64,000 nucleotides of DNA from Methanosarcinales archaeon Methan_01 (GCA_001602645.1 LUYE01000014.1:1-64000); one strand, 5' to 3'; shown: positions 37,965 to 48,640, numbered from the stretch's first letter. Notes: generated by a model from the sequence alone, not told the origin. Program-made: numbers and translations.

Positions 37965-38150
37965 TCAGGCCTCTACCTTCATCAGCCCAAACCCGGCGAG
38001 GCCCATCAGGATCATGAAGGCCAGGACCGCGAGGACGAACCCGGCGGGGCGGAGGGGCTCGGGAGCCTCTGTCTGAACCAGGATCAATAGGACTATCATC
38101 AGAAAGACGAGTCCGGTGCTGGCGCATATCTCAAGGGTCTTCTTATTCAT
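37965..38150 (-). CDS. Small two-TM membrane protein
   Basis: 61-aa ORF with two hydrophobic segments, directly upstream-overlapping cofG. Confidence 0.55.
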   Translation of the reverse strand: MNKKTLEICASTGLVFLMIVLLILVQTEAPEPLRPAGFVLAVLAFMILMGLAGFGLMKVEA

Positions 38151-39183
38151 ACCGCCCCTCCTCTGCTCTGCTCTGAGATATCATTTGCGATTCCGACCTT
38201 TCTATGATAGGCCACCTCCGGAGGCCGTCGGGCCCCGCCAGCCTCTCGACGAGGGACCAAGTCTTTCTTCCATGCCATCGGAGGCGGATGTAACGCGGGT
38301 ATATCGGCAGCCTCTCCTTAAGCTCAAAGCCAGATAGCCGGTTTTTCAGCTCCATCAGGGTCGGCCACCACCTCTCGGGGTTGATCCAGTCCGGGGTCAC
38401 GGGACTGATCCCTCCCAGGTCGTCGGCTCCCGCCTCCGCCAGGGGAAGGGTATCTGCCAGGTTTGGGGGGACCTGGACGGCGACCTCGGGCGGCAGGATC
38501 GACCTCGCCATCCTCACCGTCTCCGCCAGGATCTCCGGGGCCGGCGGTGGGGCACCGGACATCGGCGTACCCGGCTTGGGGTCGAAGGGCTGGACGATCA
38601 CCTCCTGGATGTGACCGTGCTCCACGTGGACCCTTCTTATGGCATCGATCGATCGGACCCGGTCCGCCTCCGTCTCGCCGATCCCCACCAGGATCCCGGT
38701 GGTGAAGGGGATCTTCAGCTCTCCAGCCGCCGCCATCGCCAGGAGCCTCAGATCAGGCCTCTTTCCCGGGGAGGATCGGTGGGCCTCCACCTCCGCCGTC
38801 GTCTCGAGCATCATCCCCATGCTGGCGTTGTAGGGGGCGAGCCGCTCCATCTCCTCCTTCGAGAGGAGGCCGGCGTTGGTGTGGGGGAGGAGGTCCCTCT
38901 CCAGGGCCAGCTCCGATAGCTCGATCAGGTAATCTATGAGGTCGTCCCTTCCCGTCCCTCTCAGGAGGTCGGCGAAGCCGGAGACCTCCCAGGGAGCCTC
39001 GCCGAGGGAGAAGAGGGCCTCAGAGGAGCCCGCCGAGGCCCCCCGGTCGAGGAGGTCGATCGCCCCCCGGCGGCCGATGATCCTGCCAGGGTCCCGCCGG
39101 AAGCCGCAGTATCCGCACCGGTTCCTGCAGGCGTCGGTGACAGGTATGAAGACGTTCCGGGAGTAGGTGAGAACCCTTCTCAT
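38143..39183 (-). CDS. cofG: 7,8-didemethyl-8-hydroxy-5-deazariboflavin synthase subunit CofG
   Basis: Radical SAM '[14 protein letters not shown]', '[15 protein letters not shown]', '[20 protein letters not shown]'. Confidence 0.92.
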   Translation of the reverse strand: MRRVLTYSRNVFIPVTDACRNRCGYCGFRRDPGRIIGRRGAIDLLDRGASAGSSEALFSLGEAPWEVSGFADLLRGTGRDDLIDYLIELSELALERDLLPHTNAGLLSKEEMERLAPYNASMGMMLETTAEVEAHRSSPGKRPDLRLLAMAAAGELKIPFTTGILVGIGETEADRVRSIDAIRRVHVEHGHIQEVIVQPFDPKPGTPMSGAPPPAPEILAETVRMARSILPPEVAVQVPPNLADTLPLAEAGADDLGGISPVTPDWINPERWWPTLMELKNRLSGFELKERLPIYPRYIRLRWHGRKTWSLVERLAGPDGLRRWPIIERSESQMISQSRAEEGRYE

Positions 39184-39229
39184 GAAGGCTATCCGAAATG
39201 AAAATAGGAAGATGGAGTGCGAGGGGATC

Positions 39230-39679
39230 TCAGCGCCTCAGCTCCACCAGCTTCAGCTTGTTTCCTATCTCGCACTCTTCGGGGGCCTCGCCGACGAGGT
39301 CGACGATGGTGCACCGGTCCCCCTCCTTCAGGCCGACGGGGTGGCAGAGCTCGTACATGGTGCACTCATACCTCTCGCACTTGGGCGGTTCGAGGACGGT
39401 CTTCGACCCGGCGAAGGCCTTCCTCGCGTCGATGGCGGCGATGATGGGGCTCTCGGTCACCTCCACCGCCCGGACCCCCGCTTCGTGGATGGGACATTCG
39501 TGGATCAGCTCTCCGCGGATCCCCAGGATCCTGTACCTCCTCCCCGACTCGAGGTTGGTGCAGGTGTTCCTCAGCTTGCAGGTCTCGCATTCCGGAGAGG
39601 GGGCGTTGAAGATGAACTCCATCCCTATCGTCGCGAGCTTAGTTCCTATCAGGGTGATCTGTGTTGCTGCTTCGGACAT
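39230..39679 (-). CDS. UPF0179 family protein
   Basis: '[44 protein letters not shown]'. Confidence 0.85.
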   Translation of the reverse strand: MSEAATQITLIGTKLATIGMEFIFNAPSPECETCKLRNTCTNLESGRRYRILGIRGELIHECPIHEAGVRAVEVTESPIIAAIDARKAFAGSKTVLEPPKCERYECTMYELCHPVGLKEGDRCTIVDLVGEAPEECEIGNKLKLVELRR

Positions 39680-39701
39680 GGTATTCGCCTCAATATGATA
39701 A

Positions 39702-40760
39702 TTATATTATTTTTGTCTTTTTGGCTGCCGCGGCTGCGGCCTCTCGGGTGAGCCCCGAGCCGAGGATGGTGTAACGCTCGGGCCGGATGGTGTGGGCGGA
39801 GGTTAGGGCCTCGATCACCGCCTCCTCCCCGAGGCCGATCTCGGCGGCCGAGGTCGGCGCCCCCACCTTCTCCAGGGCATCCCGGATCATCTTCCAGTCG
39901 CCGCCGTGGAGGTACATCGCAACTATGGTCCCAAGGCCGCAGAGCTCGCCGTGGAGGGCCCGTCCCGGCTCGATCCTGTTTATGGCGTGGGCGAACTTGT
40001 GCTCAGAGCCGCTGGCGGGGCGCGATGATCCTGCGATGGACATGGCGACGCCGCTGGATATGAGGGCCTTGACGACGATCCTCGCCGACTCCTCGAGCCC
40101 CGGCTTCAACTCCGAGGAGGTCTCGACGATCATCCTCGCCGTCATCTCCGAGAGGGCGGAGGCGTACTCGCTGTACTCCTCCCCCCGGAGGCGGTGGGCG
40201 AGCTTCCAGTCCCTGACGGCGGTGATGTTCGAGATTATGTCCCCGCATCCGGCGGCGAGGAGCCTCTTAGGCGCCTGGGAGATGATGGAGGTGTCGGCCA
40301 CTATCCCGAAGGGGGCTTGGGCCGAGACGGAGGTCGTCTCGCCGTCGATGGTGAGGGAGGCCTGGGCGGAGCAGATCCCGTCGTGGGAGGCGGCGGTGGG
40401 GATGGAGACGAAGTGGACGCCAGCCCTGACGGAGGCGAGCTTGGCGATGTCTATCGACCTCCCTCCGCCGACCCCAATGAGAAAGCCCGCCCTCATATCC
40501 GCCGCCAGCCGTTCGGCCCGCTCGACCTCTTCGAGTTTTGAATATTTTGTGATCATGAGGTCTGTTTCAAAGCCGCCTTCTTCCAACCGCCGAGAGATCT
40601 CTCCGCCGACGAGCTCGCAGGTTCTGGGGCCCGTGACGATGAGGGCTCCGCCCGCGAGTTTGAGGTCTCTGCAGACTTCAGCCACCTCTCCAGCGACGCC
40701 GCTGCCGACCACCACCAGCCGAGGAAGCTCCATCCATTTGGATCTGCTCAACGGTCTCAC
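39702..40760 (-). CDS. egsA: sn-glycerol-1-phosphate dehydrogenase
   Basis: '[40 protein letters not shown]...[15 protein letters not shown]...[20 protein letters not shown]'. Confidence 0.92.
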   Translation of the reverse strand: MRPLSRSKWMELPRLVVVGSGVAGEVAEVCRDLKLAGGALIVTGPRTCELVGGEISRRLEEGGFETDLMITKYSKLEEVERAERLAADMRAGFLIGVGGGRSIDIAKLASVRAGVHFVSIPTAASHDGICSAQASLTIDGETTSVSAQAPFGIVADTSIISQAPKRLLAAGCGDIISNITAVRDWKLAHRLRGEEYSEYASALSEMTARMIVETSSELKPGLEESARIVVKALISSGVAMSIAGSSRPASGSEHKFAHAINRIEPGRALHGELCGLGTIVAMYLHGGDWKMIRDALEKVGAPTSAAEIGLGEEAVIEALTSAHTIRPERYTILGSGLTREAAAAAAKKTKII

Positions 40761-40923
40761 CTAGCTGAGATAAAATTCGTACCTCTACGAATATAAACGC
40801 TCGCAAAAGCGCCCCATCATCCACTGGGGATCGGTCCGACGAAATTTGAAAGGAGTTATGGGAACTGACGGGATGATGAGGAGATGGACCTGGACCAGGT
40901 TGCGACTTAGGAAAAATTTTTCT

Positions 40924-41682
40924 TCAATCCTTCCGGAGGCTCTTCAGAACGGAGAGGACCTGCTCCCGGTACCTGTTCACCTCGGCGCTGGTCCTGACCC
41001 GGGGCCGAGGGATCTCGACGTCGATGATCTCGCTGATCTGGCCGGGGCGGGCAGACATGATCATCACCCTGTCGGCGAGGTAGATCGCCTCGTCGACGCT
41101 GTGGGTGACGAAGATGACCGTCTTCTGCTGCTCCTGCCAGATCCGGAGGAGCTCCGATTGCATGACGTTCCGGGTCTGGGCGTCGAGGGCGCCGAAGGGC
41201 TCGTCCATGAAGAGGGCTTTGGGGTTGTTGACGAGGGCCCGGACGATGGCGACCCTCTGCTTCATCCCCCCCGAGAGCTCGTGGGGGTAGCTGTTCTCAA
41301 ACCCCTCCAGGCCGACGGTCTTGAGGTACTGGCGGGCCTTCTCGTGCCGCTCCGCCTTCGGGACTCCTTTAAGCTCCAGACCGAAGGCGACGTTGTCGAG
41401 GATCGTCCTCCACGGAAAGAGGGAGTACTCCTGAAATACCATCCCCCGCTGGGGCCCCGGCCCCTCGATGGGGACGCCATCCAGCAAAACGGAGCCGCTC
41501 GTCGGCCTCTCGAGGCCGGCCATGATCCGGAGAAGGGTCGTCTTTCCGCATCCGGAGGGGCCGAGGAGGCAGATGAACTCCTTGTCGTCGACGGAGAGGT
41601 TGACGTCGCGGAGGGCCTCGAAGGTCTTCCCCTTCACCGAGAAGCTCTTCGAGAGGCCCTTGATCTCCAGGAGGGCGGTCAT
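40924..41682 (-). CDS. ABC transporter ATP-binding protein (nitrate/sulfonate/taurine type)
   Basis: Walker A 'LLGPSGCGKTTLL', signature 'LSGGMKQRVAIVRAL', Walker B 'ALFMDEPFGALDAQTR'. ORF extends to 41820; ATG 41682 fits the domain start. Confidence 0.9.
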   Translation of the reverse strand: MTALLEIKGLSKSFSVKGKTFEALRDVNLSVDDKEFICLLGPSGCGKTTLLRIMAGLERPTSGSVLLDGVPIEGPGPQRGMVFQEYSLFPWRTILDNVAFGLELKGVPKAERHEKARQYLKTVGLEGFENSYPHELSGGMKQRVAIVRALVNNPKALFMDEPFGALDAQTRNVMQSELLRIWQEQQKTVIFVTHSVDEAIYLADRVMIMSARPGQISEIIDVEIPRPRVRTSAEVNRYREQVLSVLKSLRKD

Positions 41683-41832
41683 AGTGGCGGGGAGTAGGTC
41701 GGCGGAGGTATAAGGCTTTTCTGTCGGTTGCCGGTCCCGTCCACCAGCGGCCTCCGTCGACGATGGCGCGGGCGGTCTTCTAGGCCTTTGCTGCCTGACT
41801 CCTATCAGCCCCATCGCCAATCATCGCTCACC

Positions 41833-42627
41833 TCACCCCTGGACCTCCCCGTCGATCCCCAGAATGACGCTCCTCAAAGGCACCTCCCTTCCCGCCCTCC
41901 TCATAGCCTGCCGGACGAAGGCCTCCAGGTTTGAGCAGCAGGGGACCTCCATCTCCAAAACGGTGATATCCTCCACATTGTGGGCGGCGAGGATCGCGGC
42001 GAGCCGCTCGACGAAGCTCTCCCTCTCGTCGAGCTTCGGGCAGCCGATGAGGGTCGTCCTCCCTCTGATAAAATCCTGGTGAATCCGAGGCGAGGCGAAG
42101 GCGGTGCAGTCTCCTGCAATTAGAAGGCGCGCGCCGTCGAACGAAGGCGAGTCGACGTGAGCGAGGCGCATCTGGACCGGCCAGTTGGAGAGCTCCGGCT
42201 GGATGGCGGCGGCCGCCGGCTCCGAAGCCGGGGCGCGGTTCTGCCTTCCTGCAAGCTTCGAGGAGCCGAGCCTTCCCGCCCCCTTCCCCCTCAGGGCCAT
42301 CGGGCAGCTGCCCTCCCCTTCGCCCGGGCCGCCCTCATCCTCGCAGCCCATCGATTGTCCCGGTGATCGAGCTCGGTGGGCCGATTCGACCGCCGCCTTC
42401 GCCGCCAGCTCATCGAACTCCTCCGCCTCCCGCTCCTCCATCGAGAGGGCGCCCGTCGGGCAGTTGCCGATGCAGGCGCCGAGGCCGTCGCAGAGGCTCT
42501 CCCGGACGACCTTCGCCTTTCCGCCGATGATCTCGATGGCGTTCTCGGGACAGGCGAGGACGCAGTTTCCGCACCCGTCGCAGAGGGCCTCGTCGATCTT
42601 TATGATCTTCCTTATGACCACCTTCAT
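41833..42627 (-). CDS. 4Fe-4S ferredoxin-type protein
   Basis: 'CDGCGNCVLACPENAIEI' and 'CDGLGACIGNCPTGAL' clusters plus C-terminal domain. Confidence 0.88.
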   Translation of the reverse strand: MKVVIRKIIKIDEALCDGCGNCVLACPENAIEIIGGKAKVVRESLCDGLGACIGNCPTGALSMEEREAEEFDELAAKAAVESAHRARSPGQSMGCEDEGGPGEGEGSCPMALRGKGAGRLGSSKLAGRQNRAPASEPAAAAIQPELSNWPVQMRLAHVDSPSFDGARLLIAGDCTAFASPRIHQDFIRGRTTLIGCPKLDERESFVERLAAILAAHNVEDITVLEMEVPCCSNLEAFVRQAMRRAGREVPLRSVILGIDGEVQG

Positions 42628-42728
42628 CCACCCCTAGCCGACGCCAGTATTCGGCTCACCAGATCCATCTCCACAAGTATATACGTCGACGACTCAAATA
42701 AGCTTCGAAGAAGATTTCGATAGCTTTC

Positions 42729-43082
42729 GTGGAGGATAAAAAGATGAAGATAGTCGAGGTGGAGAGGGCCGAGAGGGCGCCAAACCCCCACGGGGTCGAT
42801 GCGAGGATGATCAGCGATACGGAATCAGCCCAGGTGGTCCACATCACCCTCGCGCCCGGCGAATCCCTCAAGAAGCACGTCACCCCCGTCGACGTCGTCT
42901 TCTACGTCCTGGAGGGGAGGGGCATCGTCGAGATCGGGGACGAGAAGAGGGAGGTCATTGCCGACTCCCTGGTGGAGAGCCCGGCGAAGATCCCCCACCG
43001 CTGGACTAACGCGGGCGATGGAAGGCTCCGGGTCCTCGTCGTCAAGACCCCGAGGTCGACGGAGCCGACCCGGATCCTGTGA
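42729..43082 (+). CDS. Cupin-domain protein
   Basis: 'VVHITLAPGESLKKHVTPVDVVFYVLEGRGIVEIGDEKREVIADSLVESPAKIPHRWTN'. Confidence 0.88.
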   Translation: MEDKKMKIVEVERAERAPNPHGVDARMISDTESAQVVHITLAPGESLKKHVTPVDVVFYVLEGRGIVEIGDEKREVIADSLVESPAKIPHRWTNAGDGRLRVLVVKTPRSTEPTRIL

Positions 43083-43174
43083 GGGTGGTCCTGGGGCCCC
43101 GGCGATCCGGCCCCCGAGAGCCTTTTTAACCCACAGGCCGACCTGACGGACCGACGAGGTCGTAAGATTCGGAT

Positions 43175-44086
43175 CTACGACTTATCTGCCTTATCGGACT
43201 TTTCAAACTCCTGCTGGACGTCGCAGCCGAGCTTTCCGATGGCGTCGGACCTGCACTGTCGGCAGTGCCTCATCTGCTTCATCACCTTGGCGAGCTCGTC
43301 CTGGACCGCCCTCTTCTCAGCCGGGGTCGGAGGCGACAGGTGGGAGAACCGATACTGAGGTATCAGGGGCATCACGTTCTGGATGTATACCCCGAGCGTC
43401 TTGATCCTCTTTGTGATATCCATGATGTGGCCGTCGTTGATCGTCGGTATCAGGACGGTGTTCACCTTGACGATCATCTTCCTTTTCACCGCCTCCTCCA
43501 GGCCCCTCAGCTGGTGGTCGAGGAGGAGCTCGGCCGCCTCCAGGCCTGTGTACTTCTTGCCGGCGTAGATGACGTGCTCGTAGATCTCCTTTCCGATATT
43601 GGGGTCGACGGCGTTGAGGGTGACGGTGACGTTGCTGACCCCCAGGCTGTCGAGCCGGTCGATCTCGTCGGGGAGGAGGAGGCCGTTGGTGCTGACGCAT
43701 AAGATGAGCTTCGTATACTTCTCCCCCACCAGTCTGAAGGTCTCGAAGGTCGCCTCGTTATAGAGGGGTTCGCCGGGGCCCGCCACCGCCACCACCTTGA
43801 TGTAGTGGAGCTTCTCCATCACCTCGTCGACCCGCTGGAGCGCCTCCTCCGGCGTAAGAACCTGGCTAGTCACCCCGGGCCTCGTCTCGTTGACGCAGTC
43901 GAAGTCCCGGATGCAGTAGTTGCACTGGATGTTGCATCGAGGGGCGACGGCGAGGTGCATCCTGCCGAACCGGTGGCAGGCCTTCTCGCTGAAGCAGGGA
44001 TGCTCCTGGATCCTCCTCAGCTGCTCTGGGTCCCAGGGAACCTCCTGGTCGCCGACCTTGGCGGTGGGATAGGCATTCTCGCTCAT
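43175..44086 (-). CDS. NifB-like radical SAM protein
   Basis: 'HLAVAPRCNIQCNYCIRDFDCVNETRPGVTSQVLTPEEA...VAVAGPGEPLYN', C-terminal 'HCRQCRSDAIGKLG'. ORF extends to 44212. Confidence 0.82.
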   Translation of the reverse strand: MSENAYPTAKVGDQEVPWDPEQLRRIQEHPCFSEKACHRFGRMHLAVAPRCNIQCNYCIRDFDCVNETRPGVTSQVLTPEEALQRVDEVMEKLHYIKVVAVAGPGEPLYNEATFETFRLVGEKYTKLILCVSTNGLLLPDEIDRLDSLGVSNVTVTLNAVDPNIGKEIYEHVIYAGKKYTGLEAAELLLDHQLRGLEEAVKRKMIVKVNTVLIPTINDGHIMDITKRIKTLGVYIQNVMPLIPQYRFSHLSPPTPAEKRAVQDELAKVMKQMRHCRQCRSDAIGKLGCDVQQEFEKSDKADKS

Positions 44087-44247
44087 GATCACGAACTCCA
44101 AAGATCCTTTCGGCCCTTCTTCTCTAAAAGGGTATCTGAAGGACTGAAAGGGCGTCTGACCCCCATGAGGCGGAGGCCCCTCGCGCCTCGACGGATCCCC
44201 CGGATGGGCCAAAAATCTTATCCCGCTGGGGTGCGTCGGGTATCCCC

Positions 44248-44535
44248 ATGTCTGGCAAAGACGGCCGATGGGTGATCTGGCCCGCCTCCATCGACGCCGA
44301 GAGGTCGAGGAGCCAGGGGAGGTCTGTATCGAGGCGCGACGCCGTCGAGAAGCCCACCGTCGACGAGATCCTCGTCGCCGCCTTGGAGATGGGGCTCCAG
44401 GCGGAGGCGGAGAGGGATAAGCATTACCCTAAGGAGTGGTGGGAGAAGCCCGGCAGGGTCCGGGTCCAGAAGAAGGGGCCAAAGGCCGCCATGGTGAAAG
44501 AGATCGCCACCAGGATCCGAAAGCGACGAGGCTGA
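44248..44535 (+). CDS. srp19: Signal recognition particle 19 kDa protein
   Basis: 'WVIWPASIDAERSRSQGRSVSRRDAVEKPTVDEILVAALEMGLQAEAERDKHYPKEWWEKPGRVRVQKKG'. Confidence 0.92.
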   Translation: MSGKDGRWVIWPASIDAERSRSQGRSVSRRDAVEKPTVDEILVAALEMGLQAEAERDKHYPKEWWEKPGRVRVQKKGPKAAMVKEIATRIRKRRG

Positions 44536-44618
44536 TCCTGGGCGGGGGGCCGGAGGCGGAGTAGACCCATCCAAAAGCGCCCGTCGCAAACCCGAGGGTT
44601 CGTCACCTGGGCCGGACC

Positions 44619-44957
44619 TCACCGGTCCTGGGCGGTCTCCACCTCTTCTACAATCTCCTTTCCCGCCACTACCTCGTCGATGCTGTGGATGACGCCACCG
44701 AAGTCCTCTATCACCGACTCCACGGCCAGGTAATCTATCTTGTCACCCTTGATGGTGATCTTGATCGTCTCGGTCTGCTGGTCCACCTCAGAGAGGCTCA
44801 AATTAACCCCCGTTATCCCGCCGAGCTTGCTCAAAGCCTCGGCTAACTCGAGAATGGTGGGGACATGGGGCTTCAATACGTCCAGTACCAAACGTCTGAT
44901 GGCGGTAGTCATCGAAAACTCCCGAAATGATCTTGGGCGGGCCAAGTTTCGAGGCAA
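44619..44957 (-). CDS. DUF211 domain protein
   Basis: '[52 protein letters not shown]'. Confidence 0.85.
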   Translation of the reverse strand: MPRNLARPRSFREFSMTTAIRRLVLDVLKPHVPTILELAEALSKLGGITGVNLSLSEVDQQTETIKITIKGDKIDYLAVESVIEDFGGVIHSIDEVVAGKEIVEEVETAQDR

Positions 44958-44990
44958 TACTTAATAATGTTTGTGATTCCAGGAAACCTC

Positions 44991-45626
44991 ATGATCGACC
45001 TTCACACTCACACCGTCTTCAGCGACGGCGAGCTGATCCCTTCCGAGCTGGTCCGGAGGGCCGAGATGAAGGGGTGCCGTGCCCTGGGGATCACCGATCA
45101 CGTCGACTTCACCAACGTCGAGTTCGTCATCAACCAGGTCTCGAAGGTCAAGGCGCTGGAGGACGTCCTGGAGATGAGGATCCTCGCCGGCGTCGAGCTG
45201 ACCCACGTCCCCCCGGCGAAGATGGAGCGGCTGGCGACCCTCGCCCGCAGGCTCGGAGCCGACCTCGTCGTCGTCCACGGGGAGACGGTCGTCGAGCCGG
45301 TGGCCCCGGGGACGAACCGCAGAGCGATAGATATCGGGGTCGATATCCTCGCCCATCCAGGCTTCATCACCCCCCAGGAGGTGGATCTGGCTAGGGATAA
45401 CGGCGTCTGCCTCGAGCTGACCGCCCGCCACGGCCACAACATGACGAACGGCCACGTCGCCCGCCTCGCCCTGGAGGCGGGGGCGAAGATCGTCGTCGAC
45501 ACCGACGCCCACGCCCCCGAGGACCTGATCGACCGCGGGAGGGCTATCGAGATCGCCCGGGGGGCGGGGCTCACCCTGGAGCAGGCGACGGATGTCGTCG
45601 ACCACCACGCCATCATCGACCTCTGA
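44991..45626 (+). CDS. PHP-domain (histidinol-phosphatase-like) metal-dependent hydrolase
   Basis: 'MIDLHTHTVFSDGELIPSELVRRAEMKGCRALGITDHVDF'. ORF track start 44967. Confidence 0.88.
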   Translation: MIDLHTHTVFSDGELIPSELVRRAEMKGCRALGITDHVDFTNVEFVINQVSKVKALEDVLEMRILAGVELTHVPPAKMERLATLARRLGADLVVVHGETVVEPVAPGTNRRAIDIGVDILAHPGFITPQEVDLARDNGVCLELTARHGHNMTNGHVARLALEAGAKIVVDTDAHAPEDLIDRGRAIEIARGAGLTLEQATDVVDHHAIIDL

Positions 45627-45641
45627 AGAAGAGATGGTACC

Positions 45642-46034
45642 TTGGACGTGGTGGCCGTCGACATATCGGGGAGGCACGCCGTGGCCGGAAGATACATCAT
45701 GGTCTCCGCCTCGGTGGCGGCGAGGATATCCCCGGAGGGGATCGAGAGGACGAGGAGGATTAGGCTCGTCCCCCGGGTGGCGGATTCGGTGGATATGGAG
45801 GTGGTGATCGACCTCATGGAGGAGTCGGTCCGGGGTCTCAACGGCGTCGTCCTCGCCGAGAGGGGCGATCTCTACAACCTCGAGCGGTGGAGGGTCGAGA
45901 GCATCCTGGGGCGGGGATTCAAGTACCCCGAGTCTCGGGGGGAGAGGAGGGCGATGGAGCTCGCCCACCACGCCTCCTTCGCCGGCCGGAGGCTGGCGCT
46001 GAGGCTGATGGAGGAGGGGTCGGAGTCTTTGTAG
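45642..46034 (+). CDS. DUF2209-like protein
   Basis: 'MDVVAVDISGRHAVAGRYIMVSASVAA...VVLAERGDLYNLERWRVESILGRGFKYPESRGERRAMELAHHASFAGRRLA'. Confidence 0.65.
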   Translation: MDVVAVDISGRHAVAGRYIMVSASVAARISPEGIERTRRIRLVPRVADSVDMEVVIDLMEESVRGLNGVVLAERGDLYNLERWRVESILGRGFKYPESRGERRAMELAHHASFAGRRLALRLMEEGSESL

Positions 46035-46053
46035 AGATGACGGCGGGAGGTCC

Positions 46054-47394
46054 ATGAGGCGGGAGAAGACGGCGGTCCTCCTCTTCCGGGAGGACCCGAG
46101 GGAACCCCTCCGCCCCGAGGAGGTGACTGAGCTCCGGGGGCTCGCCGAGGCTGCGGGCTACGCCGTCCTCGCCGAGGTATTCCAGCGGAGGGGGAGGGAC
46201 CGGAGGTTTCAGCTCGGGAGGGGGAAGATCGTCGAGGCCGCCTCCTACGGGCCGGAGAAGCTGATCTTCAACGAGCCCCTCAGCCCCGGCCAGATCTTCA
46301 ACATAGGAAAGGAGTTCGAGCTTTTGGCGATGGACCGGTTCAACCTGATCCTGGAGATCTTCGCCTCCCGGGCCTCCACCCGGGAGGCGAAGCTCCAGGT
46401 GGAGCTCGCCCGCCTCTCCTACGAGGCCCCCTTCGTCCGGACGATAGAGTCCCTCAAGAAGCTGAGCGAGCGGCCAGGCTACCGGGGCTCTGGAAGCTAT
46501 GACGTCTCGATGTACCGGGACATCAAGGGGAGGATGGCGAAGATAAGGGCTGAGCTGAGGGGGGTGGAGGAGACGGGGGTCCGCCGGAGGGAGCGGCGTC
46601 GGGAGTTCGGGTTCGATCTGGTGGCCCTGGCCGGCTACACCAACGCCGGGAAGAGCACCCTATTCAACCGCCTCGCCGAGGAGGCGGTCGCCGCCAAAGA
46701 TCAGCCCTTCACCACCCTCTCGCCTACGACCCGGGCGGTGGCGGCAGGCGATCGACGATTCCTCCTCACCGACACCGTGGGGTTCATCGACGACCTTCCC
46801 CTCTTCCTGATCAAGGCCTTCCGGTCGACCCTGGCGGAGATCGTCGAAGCGGATCTCGTCCTGCTGGTGGTGGACCTATCCGACCCCCCTGAGGTCCTGA
46901 GGGAGAGGGTAGCCTCCTGCCACGATGCCCTCTGGGACTCTGGCTGCTACGCACCAATCGTCTCGGTCCTGAACAAGGTCGATCGGATCACGCTGGAGGA
47001 GGCCGCGGAAAGGTGCGAGCTGCTGAAGGACCTCGCCCCCAGCCCCGTCCTCGTCTCCGCTCGGGAGGGGCTGGGCCTCGATCGCCTCCTCGAGCTGATA
47101 CTCGAGCGGCTCCCGCCCCTGGAGGAGTTCATCGTCTGCCTCCCGGCGTCGGAGGCGGGGATGGGGCAGCTCTCCCGCCTCTACGATGTGGCGGAGCCGC
47201 TGGAGGTGAGGTACGGGGAGGAGGTCGAGGTCCTCCTGCGGGGGAGGCGGGAGATCGTGGCAAAGGCCCTGAAGGGTGCTGAAAGGCAGGTTCCAGAGAC
47301 CGATCCAGAGCATGGGACCGAGGCTGAGCCCAAATCCGAGGCAGAGGCGGATCTTGAGCCTTTGCCTCATGAGGTGGGGGTGACAAAGGGGTGA
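46054..47394 (+). CDS. hflX: HflX-family GTPase
   Basis: 'LAGYTNAGKSTLFNRL', 'LTDTVGFIDDLPLFLIKAFRSTLAEI'. Confidence 0.92.
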   Translation: MRREKTAVLLFREDPREPLRPEEVTELRGLAEAAGYAVLAEVFQRRGRDRRFQLGRGKIVEAASYGPEKLIFNEPLSPGQIFNIGKEFELLAMDRFNLILEIFASRASTREAKLQVELARLSYEAPFVRTIESLKKLSERPGYRGSGSYDVSMYRDIKGRMAKIRAELRGVEETGVRRRERRREFGFDLVALAGYTNAGKSTLFNRLAEEAVAAKDQPFTTLSPTTRAVAAGDRRFLLTDTVGFIDDLPLFLIKAFRSTLAEIVEADLVLLVVDLSDPPEVLRERVASCHDALWDSGCYAPIVSVLNKVDRITLEEAAERCELLKDLAPSPVLVSAREGLGLDRLLELILERLPPLEEFIVCLPASEAGMGQLSRLYDVAEPLEVRYGEEVEVLLRGRREIVAKALKGAERQVPETDPEHGTEAEPKSEAEADLEPLPHEVGVTKG

Positions 47395-48143
47395 CGAAGA
47401 ACCATGGAGGGGTGAAGGAACCGGCTGATCTATTCAGGGAGAGGTTCAGGCTGAAGGAGACGATCGTCACCATCACCTTCCAGGAGCGGTCCCACGTCGA
47501 GGCGGCGAAGGAGGAGGTCATCGTCCAGCGGGCCCTCCTCGAGGAGTTCATCCGGGCCGATCCCTTCTTCCTCGTCACCCTGGAGCCCTACGACTGCTCC
47601 ATCGACGGGGCGCCTGAGATCGTCCGGGAGATGGTGAGGGCTGGCCGAGCCGTCGGGATCGGCCCCATGAGCGCCGTCGCCGGGACGATCGCAAGATTCG
47701 TCCTGGGGGCGATGATGAGAGCGGGGGCGACCCACGCCATCGTCGACAATGGCGGGGACGTCGCCCTCATCGCCGACCGACCCGTCCTGATGGGGATCTA
47801 CGCCGGGACCTCGCCTTTGAGGGACCTGGCCCTCACGATCCCGCCTCGGGAGAAGCCGCTGGGGATCTGCACCAGCAGCGGGACCGTCGGCCCCTCCATA
47901 AGCTTCGGCTATGCCGACGCGGCCGTCGCCATCTCCGATGACATCTCCCTCGCGGACGCCGCGGCGACGGCCCTCGGGAACGCCGTCGGATTGGCATCAC
48001 CACTGGCCGACTCCTTCCAATCGGTGGCGGTCCCGGGGATCGAGGGCGCCCTCGTCATCCGGGGGGAGGAGATGGCGCTCTGGGGGGAGGTTCCGCCGCT
48101 CCGGAGAGCGAGCCTGCGGCCCGAGCTGATCACGAGGGCTTAA
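47391..48143 (+). CDS. UPF0280 family protein (ApbE-like)
   Basis: 'GPMSAVAGTIARFVLGAMMRAGATHAIVDNGGDVAL', 'GICTSSGTVGPSISFGYADAAVAIS'. Confidence 0.88.
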   Translation: MTKNHGGVKEPADLFRERFRLKETIVTITFQERSHVEAAKEEVIVQRALLEEFIRADPFFLVTLEPYDCSIDGAPEIVREMVRAGRAVGIGPMSAVAGTIARFVLGAMMRAGATHAIVDNGGDVALIADRPVLMGIYAGTSPLRDLALTIPPREKPLGICTSSGTVGPSISFGYADAAVAISDDISLADAAATALGNAVGLASPLADSFQSVAVPGIEGALVIRGEEMALWGEVPPLRRASLRPELITRA

Positions 48144-48202
48144 AAGAGAAATCAAACGATGAGCTTTCTCGCGTGAAGGTCCATCAAACGCGGATAATTG
48201 AT

Positions 48203-48640
48203 CTACTTCGCGATGCGTTCTCGGACTTCTTCGAATTCGTCGAGGAGGTAGTATACTTCGACTCCGGACCTCCTGGCACTTTCAACCTGATGTTTATCGT
48301 TTGAGACGAGAAATGTTTCTTCAAGCTTTGCAGCAGCTACGTAAAAAGAATCGATCGCCATTGATCCGGTCAGAACGGCAACACTATAGGCCATATCAAA
48401 AAGTTCCGATGCTTCAATGAAGTTCATGTTGGAGAAGATCTCCTCGGCCAGAGCTGTCGCCTCTTCCTTCTTGAGCCTTCTGACGAGCTGGCCGATCATC
48501 TCAATCTTGAATGCGTCAGGCTCGAAGATTGGAACGCCATCTTCCTCCATCAAGGTGAAGAGGCCGTCGGCGATGGCAGTCCTATCGGAGCGATAATCGA
48601 AGAACAGATCCAGGAAGACCGATGTATCGACGACGATCAT
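48203..48640 (-). CDS. PIN-domain toxin (VapC-like)
   Basis: 'MIVVDTSVFLDLFF' start, PIN-type acidic residues; overlaps the upstream antitoxin gene. Confidence 0.82.
   Translation of the reverse strand: MIVVDTSVFLDLFFDYRSDRTAIADGLFTLMEEDGVPIFEPDAFKIEMIGQLVRRLKKEEATALAEEIFSNMNFIEASELFDMAYSVAVLTGSMAIDSFYVAAAKLEETFLVSNDKHQVESARRSGVEVYYLLDEFEEVRERIAK

Noticed and set aside
44961-46055. Minus-strand 364-aa ORF over the PHP and DUF2209-like genes
   Set aside because: Antisense shadow ORF; plus-strand PHP motif HTHTVFSDG is unambiguous.
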